From Lota lota (Eukaryota > Chordata > Actinopteri > Gadiformes > Lotidae): a stretch of DNA of 64,000 nucleotides. Under the pieces are notes generated by a model that had not been told where the DNA came from, searched no databases, and saw nothing but the letters and a program-made list of their open reading frames with translations. Both the position numbers and the translations under genes were made by a program. Positions 16,373-26,467 of the stretch are shown piece after piece (the first letter of the stretch is position 1; the number at the start of each line of letters is the position of its first letter). The stretch lies in NCBI GenBank assembly GCA_026745465.1, contig JACYXH010000007.1, forward strand, positions 262,001 to 326,000, given 5' to 3'.

Positions 16373-17220
16373 AAAATGTGATATTAACACGGTGTGAGTT
16401 TTGTTTTTTGAAGGTAGAGGGGGGGGGGGGGGGGATGTTTGTCAACTGGAGAGGTGGTGTGCGGTTTTTAATTAAATGCCTCTCCTCTTAGGAGTGATAG
16501 GGGTTTTGTCAATGAGTGATGGTGAGCAAGGGAAAGAGGGGTGAGGTATACAGTAGGAGGGGAAGAGGGAGAGACACTCGTGATTCCCAAGGCCCTGGCT
16601 CTGCTTTATCTTAATGTTTAACTCGACTCATTTCTGACATCCCGTCCAAGCCGCTGGAGCACTTTCTCCACACTAGGAATGGAAGCAGAGATAACGTTGC
16701 GATGCAACATTTCGGCTAGTCACACGGAACGACCACATGGATATGAGATATATATGATACAGATATGATATAGATAGGTAGATAGATATGATAACTATAT
16801 ATATATATATAGTTATCGGCTTTTCTACCTTGAAAAACACATCGGACTCTCAGCCGGACACATACACACTCAGGACAGACACGCAGCAAACACACCGCAC
16901 AACCTCCATCACCTCAGTATGGTACTTTATACACACACACACACACACATTTGCAAATCCAAATTTGAAGATGCAACATATTTGTTGGACTAGGTATTGT
17001 AAAGAATGTGATAAACTGTGACTACAATTGTCAAAGCAGTAGCCTCTGTAGAAAAAAGGACAAAATGCACCATAGATATTGCAGTAAAGAACACTGCCCA
17101 TGGCAAACAAATGCACAATACCTTTAGCACACGTCAAACGTTTAAACAGAGCCAGCATTGCATTGTGCTCGGTCCGTATCGCAACCAACAGCACATTCAT
17201 CAGCCCAATTAATGTATCGA
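16373..17220 (+). other. unit 3-4 spacer and unit 4 upstream block
   Basis: Carries variants GTTTTTAATTAAATG, GAGGTATACAG, CTCGTGATTCCC and CAAGCCGCTGG, found again only in the unit 5-6 spacer, and AGTAAAGAACACTGCCC, found again only upstream of gene 6. Confidence 0.8.
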
Positions 17221-17226
17221 TATAAA
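17221..17226 (+). promoter_or_regulatory. TATA box, C1q unit 4
   Basis: TATAAA in the conserved context. Confidence 0.5.
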
Positions 17227-17293
17227 TGACAACAGAAGAGTGTAGCGTCAGGAAACCACCTGTGGGAGTGTGTGTGGGTGATGGCTGGTTGAA

Positions 17294-17381
17294 GCAGCCT
17301 CACCTGGCCCGAGTCAGACTGATTGGACTCTGGGTGAGGCTGCACACCTGTTGCACATTGAGTAATCAGTGTGCAACAGGT
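17294..17381 (+). promoter_or_regulatory. double hairpin, C1q unit 4
   Basis: Both stems intact. The second hairpin lies at 17346-17381. Confidence 0.65.
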
Positions 17382-17485
17382 AAAACCAGCCATCTTACGA
17401 GCTGCACTAGGGCTGGAAGACCAGACTACAACGAGTGAGGACCAAATCGAGAGCCACCTGAAGGCAAACGAAACCACAAGGTCAG

Positions 17486-17692
17486 ACCAAGGCGCACCTC
17501 AACACCAGACCAAGGCGCACCTCAACACCAGACCAAGGCGCTCCTCAAGACCAGACCAAGGAGCACCTCAAGACCAGACCAAGGAGCACCTCAAGACCAG
17601 ACCAAGGAGCACCTCAACACCAGACCAAGGAGCACCTCAACACCAGACCAAGGAGCACCTCAACACCAGACCAAGGCGCACCTCAAGACCAA
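17486..17692 (+). repeat. 23-bp minisatellite, unit 4, 9 copies
   Basis: Contains the GGCGCTCC variant as third copy followed by CAAG-type copies, a pattern nearly the same as in unit 6. Confidence 0.95.
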
Positions 17693-17713
17693 ACGGAAGT
17701 CCTGAAGAGAACC

Positions 17714-18427
17714 ATGGGGCGCACGCTCTTCCTCTTGGTGGCCTTCATCGTCTCCAGCGGCCAGTGCGACGATAACAACACCTCCTGGGGCAGCAGCGCC
17801 GGGTCGGACCTGGTCGCCGAGCTGGCCCCCTTGTGGGAGGCTCCGGTGGCGGCGGCGACGAGCACGAACGGCCGCCTGCTGGAGATCGTCCGCTTCCTGG
17901 TGATGGAGATGACGGCGCTCCGGACCAGGCTAGGGGTCTACGGCGCCCAGACGCTGGCGCTGCGGAAGCTGCACGAGGAGCAGGCCCAGCGGATCGAGTC
18001 TCTGGAGGAGAGCAGGGCGGCCCGGGTGGCGTTCACCGCGGCGCTGGGCCACCCCGCCGGCCCCTTCCGGCGGGACACGACGGTCAAGTACGATCAGGTC
18101 CTCTCCAACGTGGGCGGGGGCTACGACCAGGCCACGGGCACCTTCACCGCCGTGGTGCCCGGCACGTACTTCTTCAGCTACACCATGTACAACAACAACG
18201 TGGGCAAGCCCAACTCGGTGCTGTCGCTGATGAAGAACGGCGACAGGCTGGTGTCCACCTGGGACACGGCGGCGGAGGGCGACGTCCACGACAGCGCCAC
18301 CAACGCCGCCGTGGTCGAGCTGGTGGCCGGGGACGCCGTCTACGTCAATATGGACGCCCGCCGCGTGCTTTACGACGACGCCCACAACTACAACACCTTC
18401 AGCGGCTTCCTGCTCTTCCCTCTGTAA
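17714..18427 (+). CDS. secreted C1q-domain protein, array copy 4
   Basis: Full-length copy with A46, M64 (Thr in all others), R70 and T123. The M64 change is in the predicted coiled coil (FLVMEM), where a hydrophobic residue is tolerated. Signal peptide, sequons and C1q signature are unchanged. Confidence 0.92.
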   Translation: MGRTLFLLVAFIVSSGQCDDNNTSWGSSAGSDLVAELAPLWEAPVAAATSTNGRLLEIVRFLVMEMTALRTRLGVYGAQTLALRKLHEEQAQRIESLEESRAARVAFTAALGHPAGPFRRDTTVKYDQVLSNVGGGYDQATGTFTAVVPGTYFFSYTMYNNNVGKPNSVLSLMKNGDRLVSTWDTAAEGDVHDSATNAAVVELVAGDAVYVNMDARRVLYDDAHNYNTFSGFLLFPL

Positions 18428-18565
18428 AAAGCCCCGTCGGCCATTTTGTTTTTGGTTGATTTGCCGGTGTGATGGTGGCTGGTTGAAAGGAGGGGGTTTG
18501 GTGCTTTGTGTTGACCAAAATATATATTTTGGATCTGTATGACTGTATTGAACAGCTTGAACACA

Positions 18566-18571
18566 AATAAA
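18566..18571 (+). terminator. poly(A) signal, C1q unit 4
   Basis: AATAAA followed at once by ATGTG. A few bases are missing relative to unit 1. Confidence 0.85.
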
Positions 18572-19401
18572 ATGTGATATTAACACGGTGTGAGTTTTTT
18601 GAAGGTAGGGGGGGGGGGGATGTTTGTCAACTGGAGAGGTGGTGTGCGGTTTTGAATTAAATGCCTCTCCTCTTAGGAGTGATAGGGGTTTTGTCAATGA
18701 GTGATGGTGAGCAAGGGAAAGAGGGGTGAGGGATACAGTAGGAGGGGAAGAGGGAGAGACACTCGCGATTCCCAAGGCCCTGGCTCTGCTTTATCTTAAT
18801 GTTTAACTCGACTCATTTCTGACATCCCGTCCAAGACGCTGGAGCACTTTCTCCACACTAGGAATGGAAGCAGAGATAACGTTGCGATGCAACATTTCGG
18901 CTAGTCACACGGAACGACCACATGGATATGAGATATATATGATATAGATATGATATAGATAGGTAGATAGATATGATAACTATATATATATAGTTATCGG
19001 CTTTTCTACCTTGAAAAACACATCGGACTCTCAGCCGGACACATACACACTCAGGACAGACACGCAGCAAACACACACCGCACAACCTCCATCACCTCAG
19101 TATGGTACTTTATACACACACACACACATTTGCAAATCCAAATTTGAAGATGCAACATATTTGTTGGACTAGGGATTGTAAAGAATGTGATAAACTGTGA
19201 CTACAATTGTCAAAGCAGTAGCCTCTGTAGAAAAAAGAACAAAACGCATCATAGATATTGCTGTAAAGAACACTCTGCCCATGGCAAACAAATGCACAAT
19301 ACCTTTAACACACGTCAAACGTTTAAACAGAGCCAGCATTGCATTGTGCTCGGTCCGTATCGCAACCAACAGCACATTCATCAGCCCAATTAATGTATCG
19401 A
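18572..19401 (+). other. unit 4-5 spacer and unit 5 upstream block
   Basis: Shortest poly-G (about 18609-18619) and shortest (CA)n tract (about 19113-19128) in the array. The promoter-proximal variant matches unit 2. Confidence 0.8.
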
Positions 19402-19407
19402 TATAAA
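19402..19407 (+). promoter_or_regulatory. TATA box, C1q unit 5
   Basis: TATAAA in the conserved context. Confidence 0.5.
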
Positions 19408-19474
19408 TGACAACAGAAGAGTGTAGCGTCAGGAAACCACCTGTGGGAGTGTGTGTGGGTGATGGCTGGTTGAA

Positions 19475-19562
19475 GCAGCCTCACCTGGCCCCAGTCAGAC
19501 TGATTGGACTCTGGGTGAGGCTGCACACCTGTTGCACATTGAGTAATCAGTGTGCAACAGGT
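19475..19562 (+). promoter_or_regulatory. double hairpin, C1q unit 5
   Basis: The second hairpin (19527-19562) is unchanged. The inner helix of the first has CCCCAGTC instead of CCCGAGTC, which loses one pair. Confidence 0.6.
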
Positions 19563-19666
19563 AAAACCAGCCGTCTTACGAGCTGCACTAGGGCTGGAAG
19601 ACCAGACTAGAACGAGTGAGGACCAAATCGAGAGCCACCTGAAGGCAAACGAAACCACAAGGTCAG

Positions 19667-19987
19667 ACCAAGGAGCACCTCAACACCAGACCAAGGAGCA
19701 CCTCAACACCAGACCAAGGAGCACCTCAACACCAGACCAAGGAGCACCTCAACACCAGACCAAGGAGCACCTCAACACCAGACCAAGGAGCACCTCAACA
19801 CCAGACCAAGGAGCACCTCAACACCAGACCAAGGAGCACCTCAACACCAGACCAAGGAGCACCTCAACACCAGACCAAGGAGCACCTCAACACCAGACCA
19901 AGGCGCACCTCACAACAAACCAAGGAGCACCTCAACACCAGACCAAGGCGCTCCTCAACACCAGACCAAGGAGCACCTCAAGACCAA
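19667..19987 (+). repeat. 23-bp minisatellite, unit 5, 14 copies
   Basis: Longest version in the array. One copy near 19910-19920 (CTCACAACAAACC) is altered and one base shorter, so total spacing is 298 rather than 299 bp. Confidence 0.93.
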
Positions 19988-20008
19988 ACGGAAGTCCTGA
20001 AGAGAACC

Positions 20009-20722
20009 ATGGGGCGCACGCTCTTCCTCTTGGTGGCCTTCATCGTCTCCAGCGGCCAGTGCGACGATAACAACACCTCCTGGGGCAGCAGCGCCGGGTC
20101 GGACCTGGTCGCCGAGCTGGCCCCCTTGTGGGAGGCTCCGGTGGTGGCGGCGACGAGCACGAACGGCCGCCTGCTGGAGATCGTCCGCTTCCTGGTGACG
20201 GAGATGACGGCGCTCCGGACCAGGCTAGGGGTCTACGGCGCCCAGACGCTGGCGCTGCGGAAGCTGCACGAGGAGCAGGCCCAGCGGATCGAGTCTCTGG
20301 AGGAGAGCAGGGCGGCCCGGGTGGCGTTCACCGCGGCGCTGGGCCACCCCGCCGGCCCCTTCCGGCGGGACACGGCGGTCAAGTACGATCAGGTCCTCTC
20401 CAACGTGGGCGGGGGCTACGACCAGGCCACGGGCACCTTCACCGCCGTGGTGCCCGGCACGTACTTCTTCAGCTACACCATGTACAACAACAACGTGGGC
20501 AAGCCCAACTCGGTGCTGTCGCTGATGAAGAACGGCGACAGGCTGGTGTCCACCTGGGACACGGCGGCGGAGGGCGACGTCCATGACAGCGCCACCAACG
20601 CCGCCGTGGTCGAGCTGGTGGCCGGGGACGCCGTCTACGTCAATATGGACGCCCGCCGCGTGCTTTACGACGACGCCCACAACTACAACACCTTCAGCGG
20701 CTTCCTGCTCTTCCCTCTGTAA
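20009..20722 (+). CDS. secreted C1q-domain protein, array copy 5
   Basis: Full-length copy with V46 (shared only with copy 1) and R70 (shared with copies 4 and 6). The C1q domain is the same as in copies 1 and 2. One silent change, CAT for CAC at H192. No disabling change. Confidence 0.92.
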   Translation: MGRTLFLLVAFIVSSGQCDDNNTSWGSSAGSDLVAELAPLWEAPVVAATSTNGRLLEIVRFLVTEMTALRTRLGVYGAQTLALRKLHEEQAQRIESLEESRAARVAFTAALGHPAGPFRRDTAVKYDQVLSNVGGGYDQATGTFTAVVPGTYFFSYTMYNNNVGKPNSVLSLMKNGDRLVSTWDTAAEGDVHDSATNAAVVELVAGDAVYVNMDARRVLYDDAHNYNTFSGFLLFPL

Positions 20723-20860
20723 AAAGCCCCGTCGGCCATTTTGTTTTTGGTTGATTTGCCGGTGTGATGGTGGCTGGTTGAAAGGAGGGGGTTTGGTGCT
20801 TTGTGTTGACCAAAATATATATTTTGGATCTGTATGACCGTATTGAACAGCTTGAACACA

Positions 20861-20866
20861 AATAAA
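20861..20866 (+). terminator. poly(A) signal, C1q unit 5
   Basis: AATAAA with the A-extended variant shared with unit 3. Confidence 0.85.
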
Positions 20867-21715
20867 AAAATGTGATATTAACACGGTGTGAGTTTTTTGA
20901 AGGTAGAGGGGGGGGGGGGGGGGATGTTTGTCAACTGGAGAGGTGGTGTGCGGTTTTTAATTAAATGCCTCTCCTCTTAGGAGTGATAGGGGTTTTGTCA
21001 ATGAGTGATGGTGAGCAAGGGAAAGAGGGGTGAGGTATACAGTAGGAGGGGAAGAGGGAGAGACACTCGTGATTCCCAAGGCCCTGGCTCTGCTTTATCT
21101 TAATGTTTAACTCGACTCATTTCTGACATCCCGTCCAAGCCGCTGGAGCACTTTCTCCACACTAGGAATGGAAGCAGAGATAACGTTGCGATGCAACATT
21201 TCGGCTAGTCACACGGAACGACCACATGGATATGAGATATATATGATATAGATATGATATAGATAGGTAGATAGATATGATAACTATATATATATATATA
21301 TATAGTTATCGGCTTTTCTACCTTGAAAAACACATCGGACTCTCAGCCGGACACATACACACTCAGGACAGACACGCAGCAAACACACCGCACAACCTCC
21401 ATCACCTCAGTATGGTACTTTATACACACACACACACACACACATTTGCAAATCCAAATTTGAAGATGCAACATATTTGTTGGACTAGGTATTGTAAAGA
21501 ATGTGATAAACTGTGACTACAATTGTCAAAGCAGTAGCCTCTGTAGAAAAAAGGACAAAATGCACCATAGATATTGCAGTAAAGAACACTGCCCATGGCA
21601 AACAAATGCACAATACCTTTAGCACACGTCAAACGTTTAAACAGAGCCAGCATTGCATTGTGCTCGGTCCGTATCGCAACCAACAGCACATTCATCAGCC
21701 CAATTAATGTATCGA
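20867..21715 (+). other. unit 5-6 spacer and unit 6 upstream block
   Basis: Nearly the same as the unit 3-4 spacer, including all its diagnostic variants. The (CA)n tract is at about 21423-21444. Confidence 0.8.
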
Positions 21716-21721
21716 TATAAA
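21716..21721 (+). promoter_or_regulatory. TATA box, C1q unit 6
   Basis: TATAAA in the conserved context. Confidence 0.5.
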
Positions 21722-21788
21722 TGACAACAGAAGAGTGTAGCGTCAGGAAACCACCTGTGGGAGTGTGTGTGGGTGATGGCTGGTTGAA

Positions 21789-21876
21789 GCAGCCTCACCT
21801 GGCCCGAGTCAGACTGATTGGACTCTGGGTGAGGCTGCACACCTGTTGCACATTGAGTAATCAGTGTGCAACAGGT
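21789..21876 (+). promoter_or_regulatory. double hairpin, C1q unit 6
   Basis: Both stems intact. The second hairpin lies at 21841-21876. Confidence 0.65.
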
Positions 21877-21980
21877 AAAACCAGCCGTTTTACGAGCTGC
21901 ACTAGGGCTGGAAGACCAGACTAGAACGAGTGAGGACCAAATCGAGAGCCACCTGAAGGCAAACGAAACCACAAGGTCAA

Positions 21981-22187
21981 ACCAAGGAGCACCTCAACAC
22001 CAGACCAAGGAGCACCTCAACACCAGACCAAGGCGCTCCTCAACACCAGACCAAGGAGCACCTCAAGACCAGACCAAGGAGCACCTCAAGACCAGACCAA
22101 GGAGCACCTCAACACCAGACCAAGGAGCACCTCAACACCAGACCAAGGAGCACCTCAACACCAGACCAAGGCGCACCTCAAGACCAA
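21981..22187 (+). repeat. 23-bp minisatellite, unit 6, 9 copies
   Basis: Same copy number as unit 4 and the same third-copy GGCGCTCC variant. Confidence 0.95.
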
Positions 22188-22208
22188 ACGGAAGTCCTGA
22201 AGAGAACC

Positions 22209-22922
22209 ATGGGGCGCACGCTCTTCCTCTTGGTGGCCTTCATCGTCTCCAGCGGCCAGTGCGACGATAACAACACCTCCTGGGGCAGCAGCGCCGGGTC
22301 GGACCTGGTCGCCGAGCTGGCCCCCTTGTGGGAGGCTCCGGTGGCGGCGGCGACGAGCACGAACGGCCGCCTGCTGGAGATCGTCCGCTTCCTGGTGACG
22401 GAGATGACGGCGCTCCGGACCAGGCTAGGGGTCTACGGCGCCCAGACGCTGGCGCTGCGGAAGCTGCACGAGGAGCAGGCCCAGCGGATCGAGTCTCTGG
22501 AGGAGAGCAGGGCGGCCCGGGTGGCGTTCACCGCGGCGCTGGGCCACCCCGCCGGCCCCTTCCGGCGGGACACGGCGGTCAAGTACGATCAGGTCCTCTC
22601 CAACGTGGGCGGGGGCTACGACCAGGCCACGGGCACCTTCACCGCCGTGGTGCCCGGCACGTACTTCTTCAGCTACACCATGTACAACAACAACGTGGGC
22701 AAGCCCAACTCGGTGCTGTCGCTGATGAAGAACGGCGACAGGTTGGTGTCCACCTGGGACACGGCGGCGGAGGGCGACGTCCACGACAGCGCCACCAACG
22801 CCGCCGTGGTCGAGCTGGTGGCCGGGGACTCCGTCTACGTCAATATGGACGCCCGCCGTGTGCTTTACGACGACGCCCACAACTACAACACCTTCAGCGG
22901 CTTCCTGCTCTTCCTTCTGTAA
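22209..22922 (+). CDS. secreted C1q-domain protein, array copy 6
   Basis: Full-length copy with A46, R70, S208 (shared with copy 3) and L236, so it ends FLLFLL instead of FLLFPL. The C-terminal Pro-to-Leu change is unique. It is the last unit before the array breaks off at 23197. Confidence 0.92.
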   Translation: MGRTLFLLVAFIVSSGQCDDNNTSWGSSAGSDLVAELAPLWEAPVAAATSTNGRLLEIVRFLVTEMTALRTRLGVYGAQTLALRKLHEEQAQRIESLEESRAARVAFTAALGHPAGPFRRDTAVKYDQVLSNVGGGYDQATGTFTAVVPGTYFFSYTMYNNNVGKPNSVLSLMKNGDRLVSTWDTAAEGDVHDSATNAAVVELVAGDSVYVNMDARRVLYDDAHNYNTFSGFLLFLL

Positions 22923-23060
22923 AAAGCCCCGTCGGCCATTTTGTTTTTGGTTGATTTGCCGGTGTGATGGTGGCTGGTTGAAAGGAGGGGGTTTGGTGCT
23001 TTGTGTTGACCAAAATATATATTTTGGATCTGTATGACTGTATTGAACAGCTCGAACACA

Positions 23061-23066
23061 AATAAA
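23061..23066 (+). terminator. poly(A) signal, C1q unit 6
   Basis: AATAAA at the standard offset. Confidence 0.85.
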
Positions 23067-23197
23067 ATAATGTGATATTAACACGGTGTGAGTTTTTTGA
23101 AGGTAGAGGGGGGGGGGGGGGGGGGATGTTTGTCAACTGGATAGGTGGTGTGCGGTTTTGAATTGAATGCCTCTCCTCTTAGGAGTGATAGGGGTTT

Positions 23198-23845
23198 ATA
23201 GTTCTCTTCCTTCTCCTTAAAACTTTGTATTGACTGGTTTTCATTGACAGATAATGGGTGTGTGGATAAGATGCGTTTGATCAAATGTGCGTCGTGCGCA
23301 CGCGTTCCCTTGAGCTGTGTCCCTGCTAGGCATGAAATGTCGCATAGCCTTGCATCGAGTCGTAACCGACCGTCGGCCATGTGTGTCAGGGCCTTAAGGA
23401 AACGCTCCCGGTCTTATCAATGAGAGCTTCTACACTGAGCCCGCGCGCAACCGACGCGCAGCAAAATACTAAATTGATTTGAAGTCTATTTTTACGCGCG
23501 TCTGTTTTTGACGTACATAGGTGTATGTCAAATTAAATAATTTAAAGATAAGTAGGTTTAGTTGCATATTGCAGGGGGGGGGGGTATTTTAATGGAACTT
23601 TTTCCTAATAAAATTAGTAGACTAGTACATATTTTCATTCATGCATACAGTTGGCGGGGGTGCATCATGATCCCACCGTATGGATCATGACGCACCCCAT
23701 ATCATTTACAATGAAATAATAGGCTGAAGATCACCCAGCAAAAAAAAAAAGTGTTCATCCGCCGACAACACCACCCATGTGTCCCTCCGCGGACTATGCA
23801 GCTATTGTTGACTCCGCATCTTCGTTCTAGTTTCAATTTGCGGTG
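23198..23845. other. spacer after the C1q array
   Basis: No gene seen. The sequence diverges from the unit consensus at 23198. It contains a 17-bp-arm inverted repeat (23657-23698) and a short G run at about 23574-23584. Confidence 0.7.
23657..23698. repeat. inverted repeat, 17-bp arms
   Basis: GGGGTGCATCATGATCC and GGATCATGACGCACCCC flank an 8-bp loop, with one mismatch. It could be a transposon end or a cruciform site, just upstream of the MADF-like exon. Confidence 0.8.
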
Positions 23846-23978
23846 ATGGAGGAGGTGCTGTTGATAGTCGAGGTACAGAAATGCAGCGAGTCGTACGACC
23901 CCAGACATTGCTTATACAAGGACAAATTAAAGAAAGACGCCATTTGGAGGACAATTGGTGGTGTCATTGGAGCTTCAG
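23846..23978 (+). pseudogene. MADF-domain-like first exon, probably transposon-derived
   Basis: ATG at 23846 opens 44 codons that read like the N-terminal half of a MADF/Myb-SANT-like DNA-binding domain: VQKCSESYDPRHCLYKDKLK then KDAIWRTIGGVIG. The YD-x-x-H-x-x-YKDK-x-KKD-x-xW pattern is typical. It ends at a good donor (CAG|GTGAGT). I could not find the second half of the domain downstream. It may be a live first exon whose partner is beyond recognition, or a remnant of a PIF/Harbinger-type transposon, which carries such proteins. Confidence 0.5.
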
Positions 23979-25013
23979 GTGAGTTAGGTTGGATGTTCAC
24001 CAATGAAAACGTTGGCCCGTTAAATGACTAAACAATAACTTGTTTTTGATCTATTTCTCCTTATGAGCATGGCACTTAGTCGTTTTTGTTTTGTTTTTTG
24101 TTATCTCAGATGGTGGTCTTGTTTTATTGGGGTGGTAGTTGTTTCACTAAACGCTGTGAAGTTTTGTTGTCTTCATTTTCCCCGGGATCAACAAATGACC
24201 CAGCCACCCACCCACTCTTTGTATGCAATTCAACTGCAATAAAAAAAAAAAGGTATTACGTTTAGTACATGAACGTAAATGGAAACCGAGGGTTCCTGGC
24301 CGGTGGCGCCTGTGCAGCCTTTTGGCTGCTGATGATCTAACAGTGAACTGGGCAATGGCTTATTAGGCACTGCTGCCCCTATGGAAACAATTCATATTTT
24401 TACTGTTCATTTCTAAATGTTCATTTCTTTGGTACATTTGTTGTGTGTGTGAGAGCAAGACCTAGCCTATAGCAGCCTAGTAGTATTGGAGTATCTTTGT
24501 TGGTGGTTACTGTAAATAAAACCACTGTTTTGTAAATGTTTTAAACTAAATGTCTTTCTGAATGAGAGCGCATGCGTGGGAAAGAAAGTAGATCTTAGGC
24601 TAAGTATCTAACAATACCGTTTTATTGCATTCATACAAATAACAAAACACAAATATTTCAAAAGGTAGAGGTAGACCTTGGGTGTCAAGTATCAAACAAG
24701 TCAAGTGAAGTGTGTGCAAATAGCAAATAAAGTATCAAACGACGTATCAGGTATATATTACGCGTAACGTATCTGACAACAGAAGGATTCAAAAGGTGCA
24801 AAATGTAAGGCACCAACATAAACACCACTTTAAAATGAACAGCAACAACAGCTCTGGTCATTTACAGACCGGTGGAGTCTTTGTATTCGCTGTTCAGTGC
24901 GGCTGGACTGCGGCGCTCCATGTGCAGGCGAGTGGCTCTGGAGGGGCCTTCTTGTGGGCGTGTGCGCGCATGAAGAGGCGGGCTGGTGAGTGGTATGCTG
25001 CGTGTGTGGGGAA
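23979..25013. other. non-coding, AT-rich
   Basis: No gene supported. It contains an A-run after AATAAA (24239-24251), which may be an old poly(A) end of the MADF-like transcript or of a retroposed copy. Confidence 0.55.

Positions 25014-25099
<86 letters not shown>
25014..25099 (+). repeat. poly-G homopolymer (86 bp)
   Basis: Longest homopolymer in the window, uninterrupted. It abuts the transposon remnant at 25100. Confidence 0.95.
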
Positions 25100-25101
<2 letters not shown>

Positions 25102-25560
25102 CTGAGCCATATGCTGCCCCAGCCTCTTGATATTGGGAGTCCCAAACGGTCCATCGTAGAATGACCGTGCACCGCTTGACTGAAGGAGCTGCTGCTTAAC
25201 CTCCAGGTTCTGCTGTGCGGGAGTTTCTTTTTTTTTCTTCTTCTTCAGTTTGTCTCTCCTGTGGCCGTTCGGGGTAGCGCCGAGTCTCTTGTCGTCGATT
25301 CGCCGCCATCTCGGCAGACTCCGCATCCTCCGCAGCTCCGTCTGACGACAACCCTCAACAACCCAGCCTCCGCTGGGTTAGTGGCCCGTCTCGATACCCC
25401 CCGGGCATTGCATTTGTAGCAGGAGATCCTCCCCCGAATGGACTCACAGAGCTCAAAATAGAGCAGGGCCACGGGCACTTTTCCGAGCCGAATCGACTGC
25501 TTGCCTGTATCGGGTCCGGACGGCCTTTAGTTTGGAAGTCAATTGAGCTGTGAACACCAC
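25100..25560 (-). pseudogene. decayed Myb/SANT-like transposon protein fragment
   Basis: Minus-strand reading gives QLTSKLKAVRTRYRQAVDSA, then after a frame change VALLYFELCESI, then after another GGSPATNAM. A later basic stretch, RRDKLKKKKKKETPAQQNLE, is followed by a QQLLQSS segment. This order (Lys/Arg helix, YFELC, GGSPA, basic hinge) is what I know from Myb/SANT-like proteins carried by fish PIF/Harbinger-type elements. The frame changes and the poly-G abutting its end mark it as broken. Confidence 0.45.
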
Positions 25561-25570
25561 AACAAAAACA

Positions 25571-25901
25571 CAAAAACTAGTTTGTGGTGTCATGAAGTAC
25601 AGTACAGTTTAGGGGTTAGGGGGCAACATTATAGGCCTAGAATCCCCCTTGCTCCCCCCCGCCCCCCCGCCAACACAAAAGGTGTGCGCGACTTACTCGT
25701 ACACATAAGGGAGGTTCGCCAACACAAACACAAAAGGTGTGCGCAACTTAATCGTACACATCAGGAAGGTTAAAAACACCACCCCGTTTAAATCTATTGG
25801 GCTATTTAGCTTGCTATTTGGCTTAACATGCTATTTATTTTGGGGGGGGGGGGGGGAAACACATAGCCAGGCCAAGAATCCCTCTTGCACTCCACCCCCC
25901 C

Positions 25902-25944
<43 letters not shown>

Positions 25945-26267
25945 CCAACACAAAATGTGTGCGCGACCTTCTTACAAATGACAAAGGTTAAAAACAGGTA
26001 ACCAAGCCACAACGTTCTAGCTGGCGGTACATACCTCTTGTGATTTTATCCCTGTTGTTTGTGTACTCTTTTTCTCTTTTCCCCACTTCTTCCTCCGCCG
26101 ATAACGGGTAATCCTCCAAGATGCACTCTGCAACGACGCCCAATCGATGTTTTCCGACACGTTGGCCGCCTTCAAAATCACGTGTTACTTGACAGTAACA
26201 GTTCCACCTCGTTGTCGGTCCAAGAAAATACATCTCTCTTATTTTATTTTTCGCCGTTGTTGTTATA
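25571..26267. other. non-coding with a degenerate tandem repeat
   Basis: A unit of about 50-55 bp built on CCAACACAAAAGGTGTGCGC is present at about 25670 and 25717, and in partial form at 25944. Poly-G (about 25843-25856) and poly-C (about 25907-25943) lie between. A minus-strand frame over 26000-26250 has no recognisable domain. Confidence 0.6.
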
Positions 26268-26324
26268 GTGTTGTTAGTAGTAGCAGTAGTAGTAGTAGTG
26301 GTTGTAGTTGTAGTAGTTGTAGTT

Positions 26325-26374
<50 letters not shown>
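26268..26374 (+). repeat. (AGT)n trinucleotide repeat
   Basis: Interrupted AGT/TTG repeats that become pure near the end. Confidence 0.9.
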
Positions 26375-26378
<4 letters not shown>

Positions 26379-26467
26379 TTTTCTGTCACGCGGCATGCAC
26401 ATGCCCAGTGTACGTGAATGGTCCTGCGGTATGCGTTTTCAGGCGTTCCAGCGTAGACCTTTTTTAT

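Larger units (their letters stand above)
9702..23197 (+). repeat. tandem array of six C1q-gene units
   Basis: Six direct repeats with borders at the CAATGAG...GGTGAGCAAGG word: 9702-12002, 12003-14143, 14144-16509, 16510-18694, 18695-20998 and 20999-23197. Each contains, in order: an upstream block with an AT-rich palindrome and a (CA)n tract, a TATA box, a double hairpin, a 23-bp minisatellite, a 237-codon gene, AATAAA and a poly-G tract. Unit length varies (2.14-2.37 kb) mainly through the microsatellite and minisatellite, plus one insertion in unit 3. Coding and non-coding parts are both nearly identical between units, which implies recent duplication or ongoing homogenisation. Confidence 0.97.

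Noticed and set aside
24862-25172. Poly-Pro or poly-Gly proteins over the 25014-25099 G run
   Set aside because: Direct product of translating a homopolymer.
25988-26389. Minus-strand frame with a poly-Thr run and a GKHRLGVVAECILEDYPLSA stretch
   Set aside because: Half of it is a translated trinucleotide repeat and I could not relate the rest to a family. Kept only as non-coding sequence.
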